Shown: positions 6,223 to 16,219, counted from the first letter of the stretch. The stretch: DNA of 50,144 nt from Eubacterium sp. AF16-48 (GCF_003479405.1 NZ_QUHB01000015.1:1-50144); one strand, 5' to 3'. Numbers and translations: made by a program. Notes: generated by a model not told the origin, from the sequence alone.

Positions 6223-7413
6223 ATGTCTAATGTAAAACGAAAAGACAGTAAAAATCGCAATTTGCGTAATGGAGAGAGCCAGCGAAAAGACGGAAGATAC
6301 GTTTATAAATATACCGATATATACGGAAAGCCACAATTTATCTATTCTTGGAAACTTGTACCGACAGACAAGACACCTGCTGGAAAGCGTGATGATATAT
6401 CGTTGAGGGAAAAAGAAACACAGATTAAAAAAGACCTTAACGACGGTATCGATACAGCAGGCGGTAAAATGACAGTCTGCCAGCTCTACGACAAGAAGAA
6501 CAGCCAAAGAAAGAACATCAAGAGGGCTACTGAAAAAGGACGACAGTATCTTATGAACGCTCTGAAAAATGACCCATTGGGTATGAGGGCGATTGATACT
6601 GTTAAGCAGTCGGACGCTAAAGAATGGGCTATCAGAATGAGCGAAAAAGGATACGCCTATAAAACGATTGATAACTACAAGCGTTCCTTGAAAGCGTCAT
6701 TTTACATGGCGATACAAGACGACTGTATCAGAAAGAACCCGTTTGAATTTAAGCTAAGTGATGTTCTGGAAGATGATACGGAGCAGAAAGTTATCCTTAC
6801 ACCAGAGCAGGAAGAACGCCTGCTTGCCTTTATGGAAAAGGATAAGATTTACAGCAAGTATTATGATGAGGTTGTGCTTCTGCTGGAAACGGGACTTCGT
6901 ATTTCTGAATTTTGCGGACTAACGACGCATATTGATATGCAGAACAGAATACTCAATATAGACCACCAGTTATTGAAAGACAGCGAAATCGGCTACTATA
7001 TTGAAACGCCAAAGACCAAAAACGGAAAACGAGAACTTCCATTGACAGAACGGGCTTATCAAGCAATCCAAAGAATACTAAAGAACAGAGGAAAGGCACA
7101 ACCGTTGATTGTAGGTGGTTATAGCAATTTCCTATTCTTGAACCGTGAGGGCTTACCTAAAGTTGCAGGAAACTATGAGGGCATGGTGCGAGGACTAATT
7201 AAGAAGTATAACAAGTATCACACGGACAAGTTACCGAACATCACACCACATTCATTCCGACATACTTACTGTACGAATATGGCAAACAGAGGAATGAACC
7301 CAAACACCCTGCAATATCTTATGGGACACGCTAACATAACCATGACACTTGGCTATTATGCACACGGTACATTTCAATCTGCAAAAGCAGAACTGGAAAG
7401 ACTGGCTTGTTAA
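6223..7413 (+). CDS. int: Tyrosine integrase Int, Tn916 family
   Basis: ATG 6223 is preferred because GGAAAGGAG (6205-6213) precedes it and the product MSNVKRKDSKNRNLRNGES then aligns with the start of Tn916 Int; the frame is open further upstream to 6145. The 396-residue protein (Tn916 Int is 405) has the N-terminal arm-binding domain with GESQRKDGRYVYKY, a core-binding domain (AKEWAIRMSEKGYAYKTIDN), and a catalytic domain with Arg in LETGLRISE, the box HSFRHTYCTN (His and Arg), GHANITMTLGYYAH and the nucleophilic Tyr. It inserts and excises the element as a circular form. By memory of the Tn916 protein it is clearly related but divergent, so this is a relative and not Tn916 itself. Confidence 0.95.
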   Translation: MSNVKRKDSKNRNLRNGESQRKDGRYVYKYTDIYGKPQFIYSWKLVPTDKTPAGKRDDISLREKETQIKKDLNDGIDTAGGKMTVCQLYDKKNSQRKNIKRATEKGRQYLMNALKNDPLGMRAIDTVKQSDAKEWAIRMSEKGYAYKTIDNYKRSLKASFYMAIQDDCIRKNPFEFKLSDVLEDDTEQKVILTPEQEERLLAFMEKDKIYSKYYDEVVLLLETGLRISEFCGLTTHIDMQNRILNIDHQLLKDSEIGYYIETPKTKNGKRELPLTERAYQAIQRILKNRGKAQPLIVGGYSNFLFLNREGLPKVAGNYEGMVRGLIKKYNKYHTDKLPNITPHSFRHTYCTNMANRGMNPNTLQYLMGHANITMTLGYYAHGTFQSAKAELERLAC

Positions 7414-7640
7414 TATCGGAGCTTATATTTACTACTCATTTACTACTTTTGGTTGCATTTTCATGCTGGTAAATGCCAGCTTATGCAAGGTATCTTCCAA
7501 AAAGAAAATACCGATAAAGCCCTAAAATACGGGATATATCGGCATTTACCAACTTATGAAAAGATAATCAGAAATTTAGTAAGTTTTTTTATTAAAAAAA
7601 TATATATGAACACGGTATTGCATCGAAAATATTACGGCTA
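7414..7640. other. Right end of the Tn916-like element; candidate junction at the T7-ATT-A7 tract
   Basis: Downstream of int there is no gene until 7729. A tract of seven T, ATT and seven A (7584-7600) has the T-rich/A-rich form of Tn916-family insertion targets and ends. The exact boundary cannot be fixed without the left end or an empty-site sequence; a small frame at 7453-7641 has no ribosome site. Confidence 0.4.
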
Positions 7641-7728
7641 AAATGTAAAAAAGAATAAAATTATCAGACATTATATAGTATAATTGTATCATCATAATAG
7701 CAAGCGGAAAATTGGAAGGAAGGAACGG

Positions 7729-8175
7729 ATGAAAAAAACGCTAAAGTTACTAATGTTAATGGGAGTAGTTGCGCTGGGAATTAATTTTACGGAGGTAAAA
7801 GCGGAGACAACAACAGTTGATGTAACAACAGCACATCAGGAAGCAATTACGACACCGGAAACAAAGGCACAGATATTTGTTGTGGAAAAGGTGAAACCTG
7901 ATGTAGTAATTTGTTATCATCAGGCAGGTAAAGTTATGTACCATCGAAAGCATACAAAACTTAGTAATATGCTTTATTCCGTGACAAAATATACCCACAT
8001 AATAAGTGGTGAGACGCAGTATGGAACATTCAGTGATTATCTGGATGATAGAAATATATTAAACTGCACATTGGAAACAGGTCCAATGCCTGCACCTGTA
8101 AAAAATAGTGAATTTAAAAAAATATACAGAACAAATAAAAACGTATTGATAGCAGTGGCAAAGATGTATTCATAA
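7729..8175 (+). CDS. Small secreted protein of unknown function
   Basis: ATG 7729 follows GGAAGGAAGG and gives a 148-residue protein beginning MKKTLKLLMLMGVVALGIN, a classic Sec signal peptide with probable cleavage after VKA at about residue 25. The mature part has a Thr-rich stretch (ETTTVDVTTAHQEA) and no membrane anchor, sortase motif or known domain that I recognise. It is the first chromosomal gene after the transposon end. The next gene, a secreted GH81 enzyme, is also an exported protein, but a shared role is not shown. Confidence 0.75.
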   Translation: MKKTLKLLMLMGVVALGINFTEVKAETTTVDVTTAHQEAITTPETKAQIFVVEKVKPDVVICYHQAGKVMYHRKHTKLSNMLYSVTKYTHIISGETQYGTFSDYLDDRNILNCTLETGPMPAPVKNSEFKKIYRTNKNVLIAVAKMYS

Positions 8176-8413
8176 AGTAAACAATAACTTTTAAGGTTAA
8201 GAAGTTATAAGCAAAAAGTCAGATGTTCAGACAACGACCTGTTATTATGAAGTTTAGCCCTTTCAAGATGGAAAAAAAATAGTGATATAAGATGAAAAAT
8301 GCATATAAATTTTAAAAACAAGCATCTTGTACTATATTTAAGTTTGTTTTATAACTGATAATAGAGTTGCTTTTTTTGAAAAATGTTAATAGTTCTTTAG
8401 AGGAGAGATATTT

Positions 8414-11400
8414 ATGAGTAAAGCATTAAAAAAAATAGTATGTGTAATTGTATGTTTGTCAATGGCATTTGGAGGGATATCAGTGCCAAATTTATTTACA
8501 GTAAAAGGAGAACAGACAAAATATATGGGAAGTGGAAGTATTGCAGAAGGATTGCCAAAGGCGTTGCAAAGTGATGCATCAAAACTGCCATCTAAAAGTA
8601 ATAGCAATGTAACAAGATTTACAACAGATAATTATGATAATAACAATGGAGCTTTTGATACAAATAACTGGGGAACATCTGCAATGTGGAATTTTAATGG
8701 AAATAATAAGTATTCCGGTAGCATGTATACTTATCCATTGGCATTTAAAGCTGCGAAAGATGGTATGTGGATATCAAAGCCAAGTACAAGAATTGGTTCT
8801 ACATATTGCGTTATGACTCTTACTACAAATGGAGATTATACAGATTTTTCCGTAAGACCGGACTTTTCCACGGAAAATGCAAAGGTAGATAAAATATCTG
8901 ATTGGACATATGATGTGGTTTTGGAAAACAAAAATGATAACAGTCAATATCTGAAAACAACAATTGTACAGGGAAGTCCTTTTGGATTTTTTACATTAAA
9001 GAACAGCAAAAAGCTGACAGTTGCAAAATACAGAAAAGATGTTGATTCAAAGATTATTTATTATGATGGTACAACTCTTAAAAATTCGTCATATGTAGTT
9101 CTAAAAGTATATGATGACACTGATGAAAAAAACGGCTATCCAAAATATGATTATTATGGAATATATCTGCCAAAGGGAACAACACTGACACAGACAGACA
9201 ACAGTTCAAGTAGTGTTGGAAATATTAATATAGAATTTTCATCAGAGCAGAAAGCTTATTTTTCAATGGCATGGCTTACTGAGTCAGACGGAAGTGATGC
9301 AGAAGCATTGGCAATTGCAAAGGAATATAAAGCATATGCTTACAATTTTATAACAGACACAAAAGCTGAATACACATATAATCAGCAGGTTTCAACTGTG
9401 TCTACAAAATACATTTATACAGTTGATAAAAAAAGCGAAAGCACAGTTGATGGAACAATAATGGGCATAATGCCACATCAGTACAAAAATATAAAGACAA
9501 ATATTTCATACATGAAAAATACAGCAAGAACCTTAAGAGGAACAGTAAAGTTTGTAAAGGGTTCATCATTTACAACAGAACTTAAATATTCAGGTGTACT
9601 TCCTTTTGTAACAGGAGTAGCAGACAATGACAAAAGCAAATTAAAAGAATATGTAAATGAATACATGACATCAAAAATGCCGATAAATGGTAATTATGAA
9701 TTATGCGTAGATGAAACTAATGGAGACCCATATGCGTATGGAAAGCAATTAAATCGTGCATCAAATATGTTGGCGGCAGCAGAGGATGTAAATGATACTG
9801 AAAGCAGTGAACGTATTTTAAGGGCAATGGAAAAATCTTTGGAAGACTGGTTTACATACTCAGGCGATGGAGATGGAAAGTATTTTGCCTATGATGATGG
9901 CATAGGTTCTTTGTTTAGTTTCCCATCATCTTATAATTCCATTGACCAGATGAACGATCATCATTTTCATTATGGATATTTTATTGCAGCAGCAGCACAG
10001 GTGGGATTAAGAGATAAACAGTGGATTAAAAAATATGCACCGGTTATAGAAGAATTAATTGACGATATAGCATGTACAAAGCAAAACAGCAAGGATTCAA
10101 GATATCCATATATGAGAAACTTTTCGCCTTTTGAGGGCCACTCATGGGCATCAGGATTTGAAGATCCTGAAAGTGGAAACAATCAGGAGTCAACATCTGA
10201 GGCAATGAATGCCTGGTATGGAGTGATTTTATACGGAATGGCAAGTGACAATGAGAAAATAAAAGATTTGGGAATCTATTTATATACAACAGAATTGTCT
10301 GCCATCAATTCATATTGGTTTGATATTGATCAGGATGTGCTGGACAGTAAGTATGTAAAACAGGGAACAAATCAGATAAAAAACAACATGGCCTCTCTTG
10401 TATGGAGTGGAAAATATGACTATGCAACATGGTTTTCAGCAGATCCTGCCATGGTTCAGGGAATTCAGCTTTTGCCTATAACAGCAGGTTCATATTATCT
10501 TGCCACAAACAAGGAATACATAAAGAACAGTATAGAAACACTGAAAAATAAAGGCAATTCAAAATCATGGAACGATATATGGAGTGAGTATCTGGCTATG
10601 GCTGATCCTGACGGAGGATTTGACAGATGGGGTGGATCAACACCGGAAAATGGTGAGACAAATGCACATATTTATCAATTTATAAAATCATTGCAAAAGG
10701 CAGGAACACCTGAGACAGGCATTACTTCAAATACAGAGTTAAGTATGGTGTTTAAAGATTCAAATGGCGAGAAAACTTACGCAGTGTATAATGCAGACAG
10801 TAAAATAAAAACAGTACAGTTTTCTGATGGAGCAAAATTTAGCGCAGCACCAAACCAGATGACTATAAGAACAGAAAGCCAGATGAAGGGACAGGAATAC
10901 TATGTAGAGTATTATGTGCAAAATGTAAGTGGTCAGTATGACTTGGCAGGAACTGACATACAGTATGGTAAAAATAATGAAAAAGTGCAGATAACACCAA
11001 CAGAGAAAAAAGGTTATATTATAAATAAGGAAAAGAGTGTGTTGGAAGGAACCATAAAATCTGGAGGAACACATTTGAAAATATATTATGACAGAGGAAA
11101 ATATAATATAACTTATCAGTTAAATGGTGGCACATGTAACAACATGGTAAATTCATATGTGTATGGTGAAACCATAGACCTGCCAACACCACGAAAAGAA
11201 AACAGTGTGTTTAGGGGGTGGTACACAGATGCATCATATTCAAACAAAATAGAAAAAATAGACAGTGATGTATATGGAAACATAACATTGTATGCATGTT
11301 GGGCATCAGCCGGGGACTGTTATATCAATGACAATCTTTATATGACAATGAATGGATATAAGGCAACATTTGTAGCGTTAAATGACAGTGCTTCCAACAT

Positions 11401-12553
11401 AATAGTTTTATATCACATATATGATACTATAGAGGAGGCAACAGAAGCCTATAATAATGACAGTATTGCAGGATATATAGGACAGGAACTTGGTAAAAAT
11501 AATGGGTATTGGTCAAAGGATATAGATTTGACTTCATATAAGGATAAATACATAGTGTTTGCATTTAATATAATTAGTGAACACGGAACAGTATCTGAAA
11601 AAGGATTTAAAAAGATAACAAATGCACCAGGCAATCCGGACGAATCAATAGTAGTACCAACAACTAAGGAAAATGCGACAACTACAAAACCTGCAGGTAA
11701 TACTACATGGTCAAAAGTAATAGGCAATGATTCATTGGAGTATAGCGTAATAGCCGGTGAAACAAAATTGGTATTGATAAAGTACGAGGCAGGAAAGGTT
11801 TATGTAGGATTAAATCTTGCAGCAAAGTTTTCATCAGTGACATGGGATGACAAAAATATGACACCGGAGGCTGGAGCCTTTGTAAATATATCTGATGCTG
11901 ACCTGTCAAGTGGCAGATACCACACACTAAAGGTGGTGGATTATTATAACAAAGAAAGCGTTACGATATTGTTTAAAAATACAAATATATCGGAAGAAAC
12001 AACAACTGTAAATGAAACTAAAGTAAATCAGGAGACAACTGCAGAATTAGAAGGCTTAATAAAAATAGATGGAGTTTGTATAAATACCAAAATTGGTGGA
12101 ATGAAAATAGTGGCAAAAGTAACTGACAGTATTAATAATAAAAAAGTAACTAAGTTTGGTTTGATTTATGGTCTGTTAAAATATAATGGGAAAAAAACAG
12201 GAATAACATCTGACCATTTGAAAATTGGAATGGAGGGTCAGTTTGTAAGGAGTTATAATACAACACAAAAGGGCATTTGGAAAAAAACAGATAATACAAC
12301 TACGTATGTAGAAACTATGACGTATGGTGCAAATAGCAAAGAGGCATATACTGCAGAGTATAAAGCAAGAGCCTATGCTGTGTTAGAAGACGGAGAAATA
12401 GTGTACAGTAATGCAATAGATTACTCAGTGTATGAAATAGCAGAACAGTTGTATAATAATTGTATGATGCCAACAATAGATGGACATAAATATCTATATA
12501 ACGCCATATTAACCAAGGTGACACCTGAATATACAGAGAAAATATATAAATAA
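8414..12553 (+). CDS. Secreted GH81 endo-beta-1,3-glucanase with InlB-type repeat and C-terminal accessory modules
   Basis: The 1,379-residue protein starts MSKALKKIVCVIVCLSMAF, a signal peptide. The GH81 module covers roughly residues 60-790. Diagnostic motifs are DHHFHYGYF with Asp515 as the likely acid, FEGHSWASGFEDP, and GNNQESTSEAMNAW with Glu592 and Glu596, one of them the base. GH81 enzymes cut internal beta-1,3 bonds of laminarin, curdlan and fungal glucan with inversion. Beyond it a MucBP-like segment (about 810-890) and an InlB/Listeria-Bacteroides repeat (YNITYQLNGGTCNNM, ending TLYACWA, about 895-965) suggest surface or substrate binding, followed by two less clear beta-rich modules and a Thr/Glu-rich linker near 1195. 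No LPXTG motif or membrane anchor is seen, so it should be released or held non-covalently. It is transcribed alone and followed by a terminator. Confidence 0.9.
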   Translation: MSKALKKIVCVIVCLSMAFGGISVPNLFTVKGEQTKYMGSGSIAEGLPKALQSDASKLPSKSNSNVTRFTTDNYDNNNGAFDTNNWGTSAMWNFNGNNKYSGSMYTYPLAFKAAKDGMWISKPSTRIGSTYCVMTLTTNGDYTDFSVRPDFSTENAKVDKISDWTYDVVLENKNDNSQYLKTTIVQGSPFGFFTLKNSKKLTVAKYRKDVDSKIIYYDGTTLKNSSYVVLKVYDDTDEKNGYPKYDYYGIYLPKGTTLTQTDNSSSSVGNINIEFSSEQKAYFSMAWLTESDGSDAEALAIAKEYKAYAYNFITDTKAEYTYNQQVSTVSTKYIYTVDKKSESTVDGTIMGIMPHQYKNIKTNISYMKNTARTLRGTVKFVKGSSFTTELKYSGVLPFVTGVADNDKSKLKEYVNEYMTSKMPINGNYELCVDETNGDPYAYGKQLNRASNMLAAAEDVNDTESSERILRAMEKSLEDWFTYSGDGDGKYFAYDDGIGSLFSFPSSYNSIDQMNDHHFHYGYFIAAAAQVGLRDKQWIKKYAPVIEELIDDIACTKQNSKDSRYPYMRNFSPFEGHSWASGFEDPESGNNQESTSEAMNAWYGVILYGMASDNEKIKDLGIYLYTTELSAINSYWFDIDQDVLDSKYVKQGTNQIKNNMASLVWSGKYDYATWFSADPAMVQGIQLLPITAGSYYLATNKEYIKNSIETLKNKGNSKSWNDIWSEYLAMADPDGGFDRWGGSTPENGETNAHIYQFIKSLQKAGTPETGITSNTELSMVFKDSNGEKTYAVYNADSKIKTVQFSDGAKFSAAPNQMTIRTESQMKGQEYYVEYYVQNVSGQYDLAGTDIQYGKNNEKVQITPTEKKGYIINKEKSVLEGTIKSGGTHLKIYYDRGKYNITYQLNGGTCNNMVNSYVYGETIDLPTPRKENSVFRGWYTDASYSNKIEKIDSDVYGNITLYACWASAGDCYINDNLYMTMNGYKATFVALNDSASNIIVLYHIYDTIEEATEAYNNDSIAGYIGQELGKNNGYWSKDIDLTSYKDKYIVFAFNIISEHGTVSEKGFKKITNAPGNPDESIVVPTTKENATTTKPAGNTTWSKVIGNDSLEYSVIAGETKLVLIKYEAGKVYVGLNLAAKFSSVTWDDKNMTPEAGAFVNISDADLSSGRYHTLKVVDYYNKESVTILFKNTNISEETTTVNETKVNQETTAELEGLIKIDGVCINTKIGGMKIVAKVTDSINNKKVTKFGLIYGLLKYNGKKTGITSDHLKIGMEGQFVRSYNTTQKGIWKKTDNTTTYVETMTYGANSKEAYTAEYKARAYAVLEDGEIVYSNAIDYSVYEIAEQLYNNCMMPTIDGHKYLYNAILTKVTPEYTEKIYK

Positions 12554-12556
12554 TAA

Positions 12557-12597
12557 AAAGCCGGTTGTGTAAAAAAATATAATGCATGACCGGTTTC
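12557..12597 (+). terminator. Intrinsic terminator after the GH81 gene
   Basis: AGCCGGT (12559-12565) pairs with ACCGGTT (12589-12595) across an AT-rich loop, 4 bases after the stop codon. The T run is short (TTTC), so it is weaker than a textbook terminator. Confidence 0.6.
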
Positions 12598-12643
12598 AAC
12601 ACATAAATATCTTGCATAGAATCATACTGATGGAGGGCACGCC

Positions 12644-13795
12644 ATGGAAAATTTAATAGAATATTATTGCAGTCTAAACGTAAAGAAATTCTCAAAAATG
12701 CTGGATAATACCACGCAGTGTTACAAGTTTTTCTGGTTAGATTCCATAATGCAGCTAGTAGCAAGAGGAGAGGAAACACCAACATTTCTTGAAATTTTTG
12801 CAGGCATGATAGCAGATGCATGGTATGCAGTTAGTGAATATCACTTAAGACTTGGTCCTAAAAACAAGGACGGAAGCAGTTCAGATATTTTAGAACGGGC
12901 TGTCAACAAGTTGGGACAGGCTGTGGATATTAAAAATGATGAGGCTAGAGATATCATAATTGAAAAGATAAAATCCAACAGACATTGTGTTAAAAAAGAG
13001 ATGATGGATTTGGCAAAAAACGTGCCTTATCGTATATTGTCACCCTTTATTGAAGAGATTAAGGGAAATGATCCTTTGTGGGACAAGAGGAAACACCTGA
13101 TAACATATTTCGATATGGTGGATAAAAAAGAATGTCTGCCATATAAAATAGAAGAGGGGACAGGATTGAACAAAAAAATCATAATAAATAACTCTTGGAG
13201 AAGCTTTTTCATTGATAATATGGTAACAATTCGTGGCTGGATTAAGATGAAAAAATTAAAATATCTTCAGGACAGAAATCCCGGTGTGCCTGGCATTATA
13301 TATAAGTTGGAGCCTGAAAAGGATAAAAAACGCAGGCTTGAAAAAGCCCGAAAGCTTTGGGATTGTGTAATGGAAATAAATGGCGGTGAGTTTAGTGATA
13401 TTTATTCTAACGCTCCCCTTAATGGCGAATACGATATTGACCACTTTATCCCCTGGTCTTACGTGGCAAATGACGAGCTTTGGAATTTGGTTCCTGTCAA
13501 GGGAAATCTTAATTCTGCCAAAAACAACAGACTTCCCCAATGGGAAAACTACTACGGGGGCTTTGCTCACCGGCAATATCTGTTAAATAGAACAGTTCAT
13601 AGTAATGAATATGCAGGGCGGCTTTTTAACGATTGTAAAAGATATAATCTTAATTCAATATGGCCTTTAGACGAATTGTACATAGAAGGGATTGAACCGG
13701 ATAATTTTAGCCAGGTTCTTTATAAAAGACTACATCCCATTTATGAATCAGCATTAACTCAGGGATACAGCGTGTGGGAAAATAAAATCAGTTAA
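12644..13795 (+). CDS. HNH endonuclease domain protein
   Basis: The 383-residue protein has an alpha-helical N-terminal region of about 250 residues without a motif I know. A C-terminal HNH module then runs from about residue 255 to 300: YDIDHFIPWSYV carries the metal-binding DH pair, ELWNLVPVKGNLNSAKNN the Asn, and the module ends with a conserved N-x-x-K type segment. Such proteins cut DNA in restriction, phage-defence or homing contexts. GGAGGG lies 8-9 bases before ATG. The following genes are a HipB-type antitoxin and a broken hipA, so the three may be a small defence or stress island. The specific target is unknown. Confidence 0.82.
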   Translation: MENLIEYYCSLNVKKFSKMLDNTTQCYKFFWLDSIMQLVARGEETPTFLEIFAGMIADAWYAVSEYHLRLGPKNKDGSSSDILERAVNKLGQAVDIKNDEARDIIIEKIKSNRHCVKKEMMDLAKNVPYRILSPFIEEIKGNDPLWDKRKHLITYFDMVDKKECLPYKIEEGTGLNKKIIINNSWRSFFIDNMVTIRGWIKMKKLKYLQDRNPGVPGIIYKLEPEKDKKRRLEKARKLWDCVMEINGGEFSDIYSNAPLNGEYDIDHFIPWSYVANDELWNLVPVKGNLNSAKNNRLPQWENYYGGFAHRQYLLNRTVHSNEYAGRLFNDCKRYNLNSIWPLDELYIEGIEPDNFSQVLYKRLHPIYESALTQGYSVWENKIS

Positions 13796-13865
13796 TAGGA
13801 GGAAGGCATAATGTTTGACACGGGAAATGGATAAAATATTATCCATAAAGGAGAAGGACAACTTG

Positions 13866-14144
13866 ATGCAAAATTATATATGGGAAACCCCTGAAGAAAT
13901 TAATTTGAAAATTGCAGACAGACTTAAGAATATAAGGAAAAGGCGTCGTATTTCCCAAAAAAAACTTTCTGAAATCAGTGGAGTAAGCTATGGCTCCATA
14001 AAACGTTTTGAAACCACAGGGCAGATTTCACTGCTAAGTTTAACAAGAATAGCAACGGCATTGGATGTGGTTAATGAATTAAGGGAAATATTTTCACAGG
14101 TTCCATACAAAAACATTCAGGAGGTAATTAATGAAAACAAGTGA
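13866..14144 (+). CDS. HipB-like XRE antitoxin/regulator
   Basis: ATG 13866 is chosen because AAGGAGAAGG lies just upstream; an earlier TTG at 13815 or ATG at 13827 is possible but has a poorer site. The 92-residue protein holds one XRE helix-turn-helix, RRRISQKKLSEISGVSYGSIKRFE at about residues 25-48, followed by a dimerisation helix. HipB proteins repress their own operon and neutralise the kinase HipA. The hipA frame at 14131 overlaps its end by 14 bases, the usual hipBA layout. Since hipA has lost its core, this regulator is a survivor without its toxin. Regulation of other promoters is possible but unproven. Confidence 0.75.
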   Translation: MQNYIWETPEEINLKIADRLKNIRKRRRISQKKLSEISGVSYGSIKRFETTGQISLLSLTRIATALDVVNELREIFSQVPYKNIQEVINENK

Positions 14145-14399
14145 AATAATAAATGTATTTTATAATGAACGTCCTGTTGGAACCTTAGCACTTGGCGGCT
14201 TAGCCCGGCATATGATTTGACCTATAGCAATACCTACTATGGAGAGCATACTACAACGGTAGCAGGGAATGGCAGAAATCCGGGAGTAAAGGAATTAACA
14301 GAAGTAGGTGTTAATGCCGGTTTGAAAAAACAATATTGTGAAGAGGTAGCAGGGGAAATAAGAGATTTAGTGGAAGAAATGTTAAACAATTATATATAA
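14131..14399 (+). pseudogene. hipA remnant: N-terminus fused to C-terminus by a large internal deletion
   Basis: The frame from ATG 14131 encodes MKTSEIINVFYNERPVGTLA, the start of a HipA kinase N-terminal domain. It then ends at TGA 14217-14219 after a few out-of-frame residues. In the other frame the sequence resumes as PAYDLTYSNTYYGEHTTTVA and continues to TAA 14397-14399 with GVNAGLKKQYCEEVAGEIR, which is the HipA C-terminus. HipA is normally about 400 residues, so roughly 300 residues including the kinase active site are missing at a joint near 14195-14203. HipA phosphorylates glutamyl-tRNA synthetase; this copy cannot. Confidence 0.82.
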
Positions 14400-14414
14400 A
14401 GAGGAGAAGATTAT

Positions 14415-16133
14415 ATGCATGATAACATCAAAAAAAGAATCAACATTGCCGCAAAAAGACAGCCGGCAGATCTGGTAATAAAAAACTGTAAAATAGTTAA
14501 TGTGTTTACCCACGAAATTATTGAAGGAGACATTGCCATTTCAGACGGAAAAATAGCAGCAGTGGGAAATTACAGTGGAGAAAAAGAAGTGGATGCAGAA
14601 GGCAGATATGCCCTACCGGGATTTATTAACAGTCATATTCACATTGAATCATCCTTTGTTTCTCCGGAAGAGTTCAGCCGTTTGGTAGTACCTCACGGAA
14701 CTACCACCATTATTGCAGACCCTCACGAAATAGTGAATGTATGTGGTATGGACGGCTTTGATTATATGGTAAAGGCAGGGGAAAATGCAGCCCTTAATAT
14801 TAAATACATGCTTCCATCCTGCGTGCCATGTACACCATGGGAACATGCAGGAGCAGTTGTGGATTCAAAGGCTATTAGTGAAGTTATTAATCAGGATAAA
14901 GTATTTGGCATGGGAGAGTTTATGAACACTGTGGGAGTAATAAACACAGATTCAGAAGTCATTGAAAAAATCAGTCTTTGTCATCAGGCAGGAAAGCTGA
15001 TAGACGGTCATTCTCCGGGGCTTAAAGGGGATGATTTGTCTGCATATGTTACAGCAGGAATACATACAGACCACGAAAGCGGTTCCTTGGAGGAACTTAA
15101 TGAGAGACTTAGAAATGGAATGTACGTTATGCTACGTTATGGTTCTGCCTGTAGAGAGCTTCCTATGTTGCTTAAAGGGGTAAATGAACAAAATTCCAGA
15201 CGTTGCATTCTTTGTGCCGACGATTTACAGCCGGTGACAATTTTTGAAAAGGGAGATATGGACGAAAAACTTCGTATATGCGTTGAAAATGGAATTGACC
15301 CTATTACAGCTGTGCAGATGGCAACTCTTAATGCAGCGGAATGTTTCCACTCAGATGACCGGGGAGCCATTGCACCAAACAAAAAAGCAGATATTGTTTT
15401 AGTGGATGATTTGGAAAAATTCAAAATTGACAAGGTTTGGATTGAAGGAAATCTGGTGGCAGATAAGGGCAACTATTTGGCAGACACAAAGCATATTGGA
15501 ATCCAAAAGGTGGCAGGAAGTGTTAAAGTAAAAGATTTTTCCATTGACAAACTAAAAATGCATTTAGAATCTGACAAGGCTACGGTAATAGGAATTTTGC
15601 CGGATAGCGTTGTTACAAAGAAAAAGGTAATGAAAATTAATCGTGGGGAAGATGGAGATTTTAAGTTTGATAAAAATATTGATGTGGCAAAGGTGGCAGT
15701 AGTTGAGCGACACCAGATGACAGGCAACGTGGCAACGGCACTTATAGAAGGTTATGGAATAAAGACAGGAGCCGTTGCAGTAACAGTGGCACATGATTCC
15801 CACAACATAATTGTAGTAGGAACTAATAATGAAGATATGGCATTTGCAGTATCTAAGTTAATAGAATTAGAAGGCGGCATTGTTGTGGTAGATGGCGGAG
15901 AGGTTTTAGAATCCATGCCTCTTCCAATAGCAGGATTAATGAGCGATAAAAGCGGTGAGTGGGTTAGGGATAAATTAACAAAAATTCATAATATTGCTTA
16001 TGATAGGCTTAAGGTAAATCCTAATGTAGAACCAACCATGACATTGTGTTTTATGTCATTACCGGTTATACCAGAAGTAAAAATAACGGATATAGGACTG
16101 TTTGATGTAGTGGAACAAAAGTTTATAAAATAG
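14415..16133 (+). CDS. ade: Adenine deaminase
   Basis: The 572-residue protein has the usual length and architecture of Ade. The amidohydrolase fold starts near residue 20 (PADLVIKNCKIVNVFTHEI), the metal site is in GFINSHIHIESSFVSPEEF, HGTTTIIADPHEIVNVCG follows, and the ILCADDLQP segment and a distinctive C-terminal domain with PIAGLMSD complete it. It converts adenine to hypoxanthine and ammonia with Mn or Fe in the cytoplasm, feeding purine salvage. The gene starts 15 bases after the hipA remnant with AAGAGGAGAAG upstream. It has no purine genes beside it, and the leader of mgtE follows. Confidence 0.95.
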   Translation: MHDNIKKRINIAAKRQPADLVIKNCKIVNVFTHEIIEGDIAISDGKIAAVGNYSGEKEVDAEGRYALPGFINSHIHIESSFVSPEEFSRLVVPHGTTTIIADPHEIVNVCGMDGFDYMVKAGENAALNIKYMLPSCVPCTPWEHAGAVVDSKAISEVINQDKVFGMGEFMNTVGVINTDSEVIEKISLCHQAGKLIDGHSPGLKGDDLSAYVTAGIHTDHESGSLEELNERLRNGMYVMLRYGSACRELPMLLKGVNEQNSRRCILCADDLQPVTIFEKGDMDEKLRICVENGIDPITAVQMATLNAAECFHSDDRGAIAPNKKADIVLVDDLEKFKIDKVWIEGNLVADKGNYLADTKHIGIQKVAGSVKVKDFSIDKLKMHLESDKATVIGILPDSVVTKKKVMKINRGEDGDFKFDKNIDVAKVAVVERHQMTGNVATALIEGYGIKTGAVAVTVAHDSHNIIVVGTNNEDMAFAVSKLIELEGGIVVVDGGEVLESMPLPIAGLMSDKSGEWVRDKLTKIHNIAYDRLKVNPNVEPTMTLCFMSLPVIPEVKITDIGLFDVVEQKFIK

Positions 16134-16147
16134 TGAAAAAACAAAAT

Positions 16148-16208
16148 TACGTTAGGTTGAAAAAGAAAATTCAGAGTGTTAAACTCTAATAGTAAAAAAA
16201 GTTAACGG
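16148..16208 (+). promoter_or_regulatory. Structured leader upstream of the mgtE leader ORF
   Basis: CGTTA (16150-16154) can pair with TAACG (16203-16207), closing over an inner hairpin AGAGT-GTTAA-ACTCT. The closing helix reaches the ribosome site of the 29-codon leader frame, so it could influence its translation. I do not recognise it as the M-box magnesium riboswitch. Confidence 0.4.
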
Positions 16209-16219
16209 AGGTGAGTTTC

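Noticed and set aside
7453..7641. 62-codon frame after int
   Set aside because: No ribosome site, spans the likely transposon end, and has no domain.
12315..12821. 168-codon reverse frame at the GH81/HNH boundary
   Set aside because: It lies antisense to two clear genes and shows the biased composition of a shadow frame.
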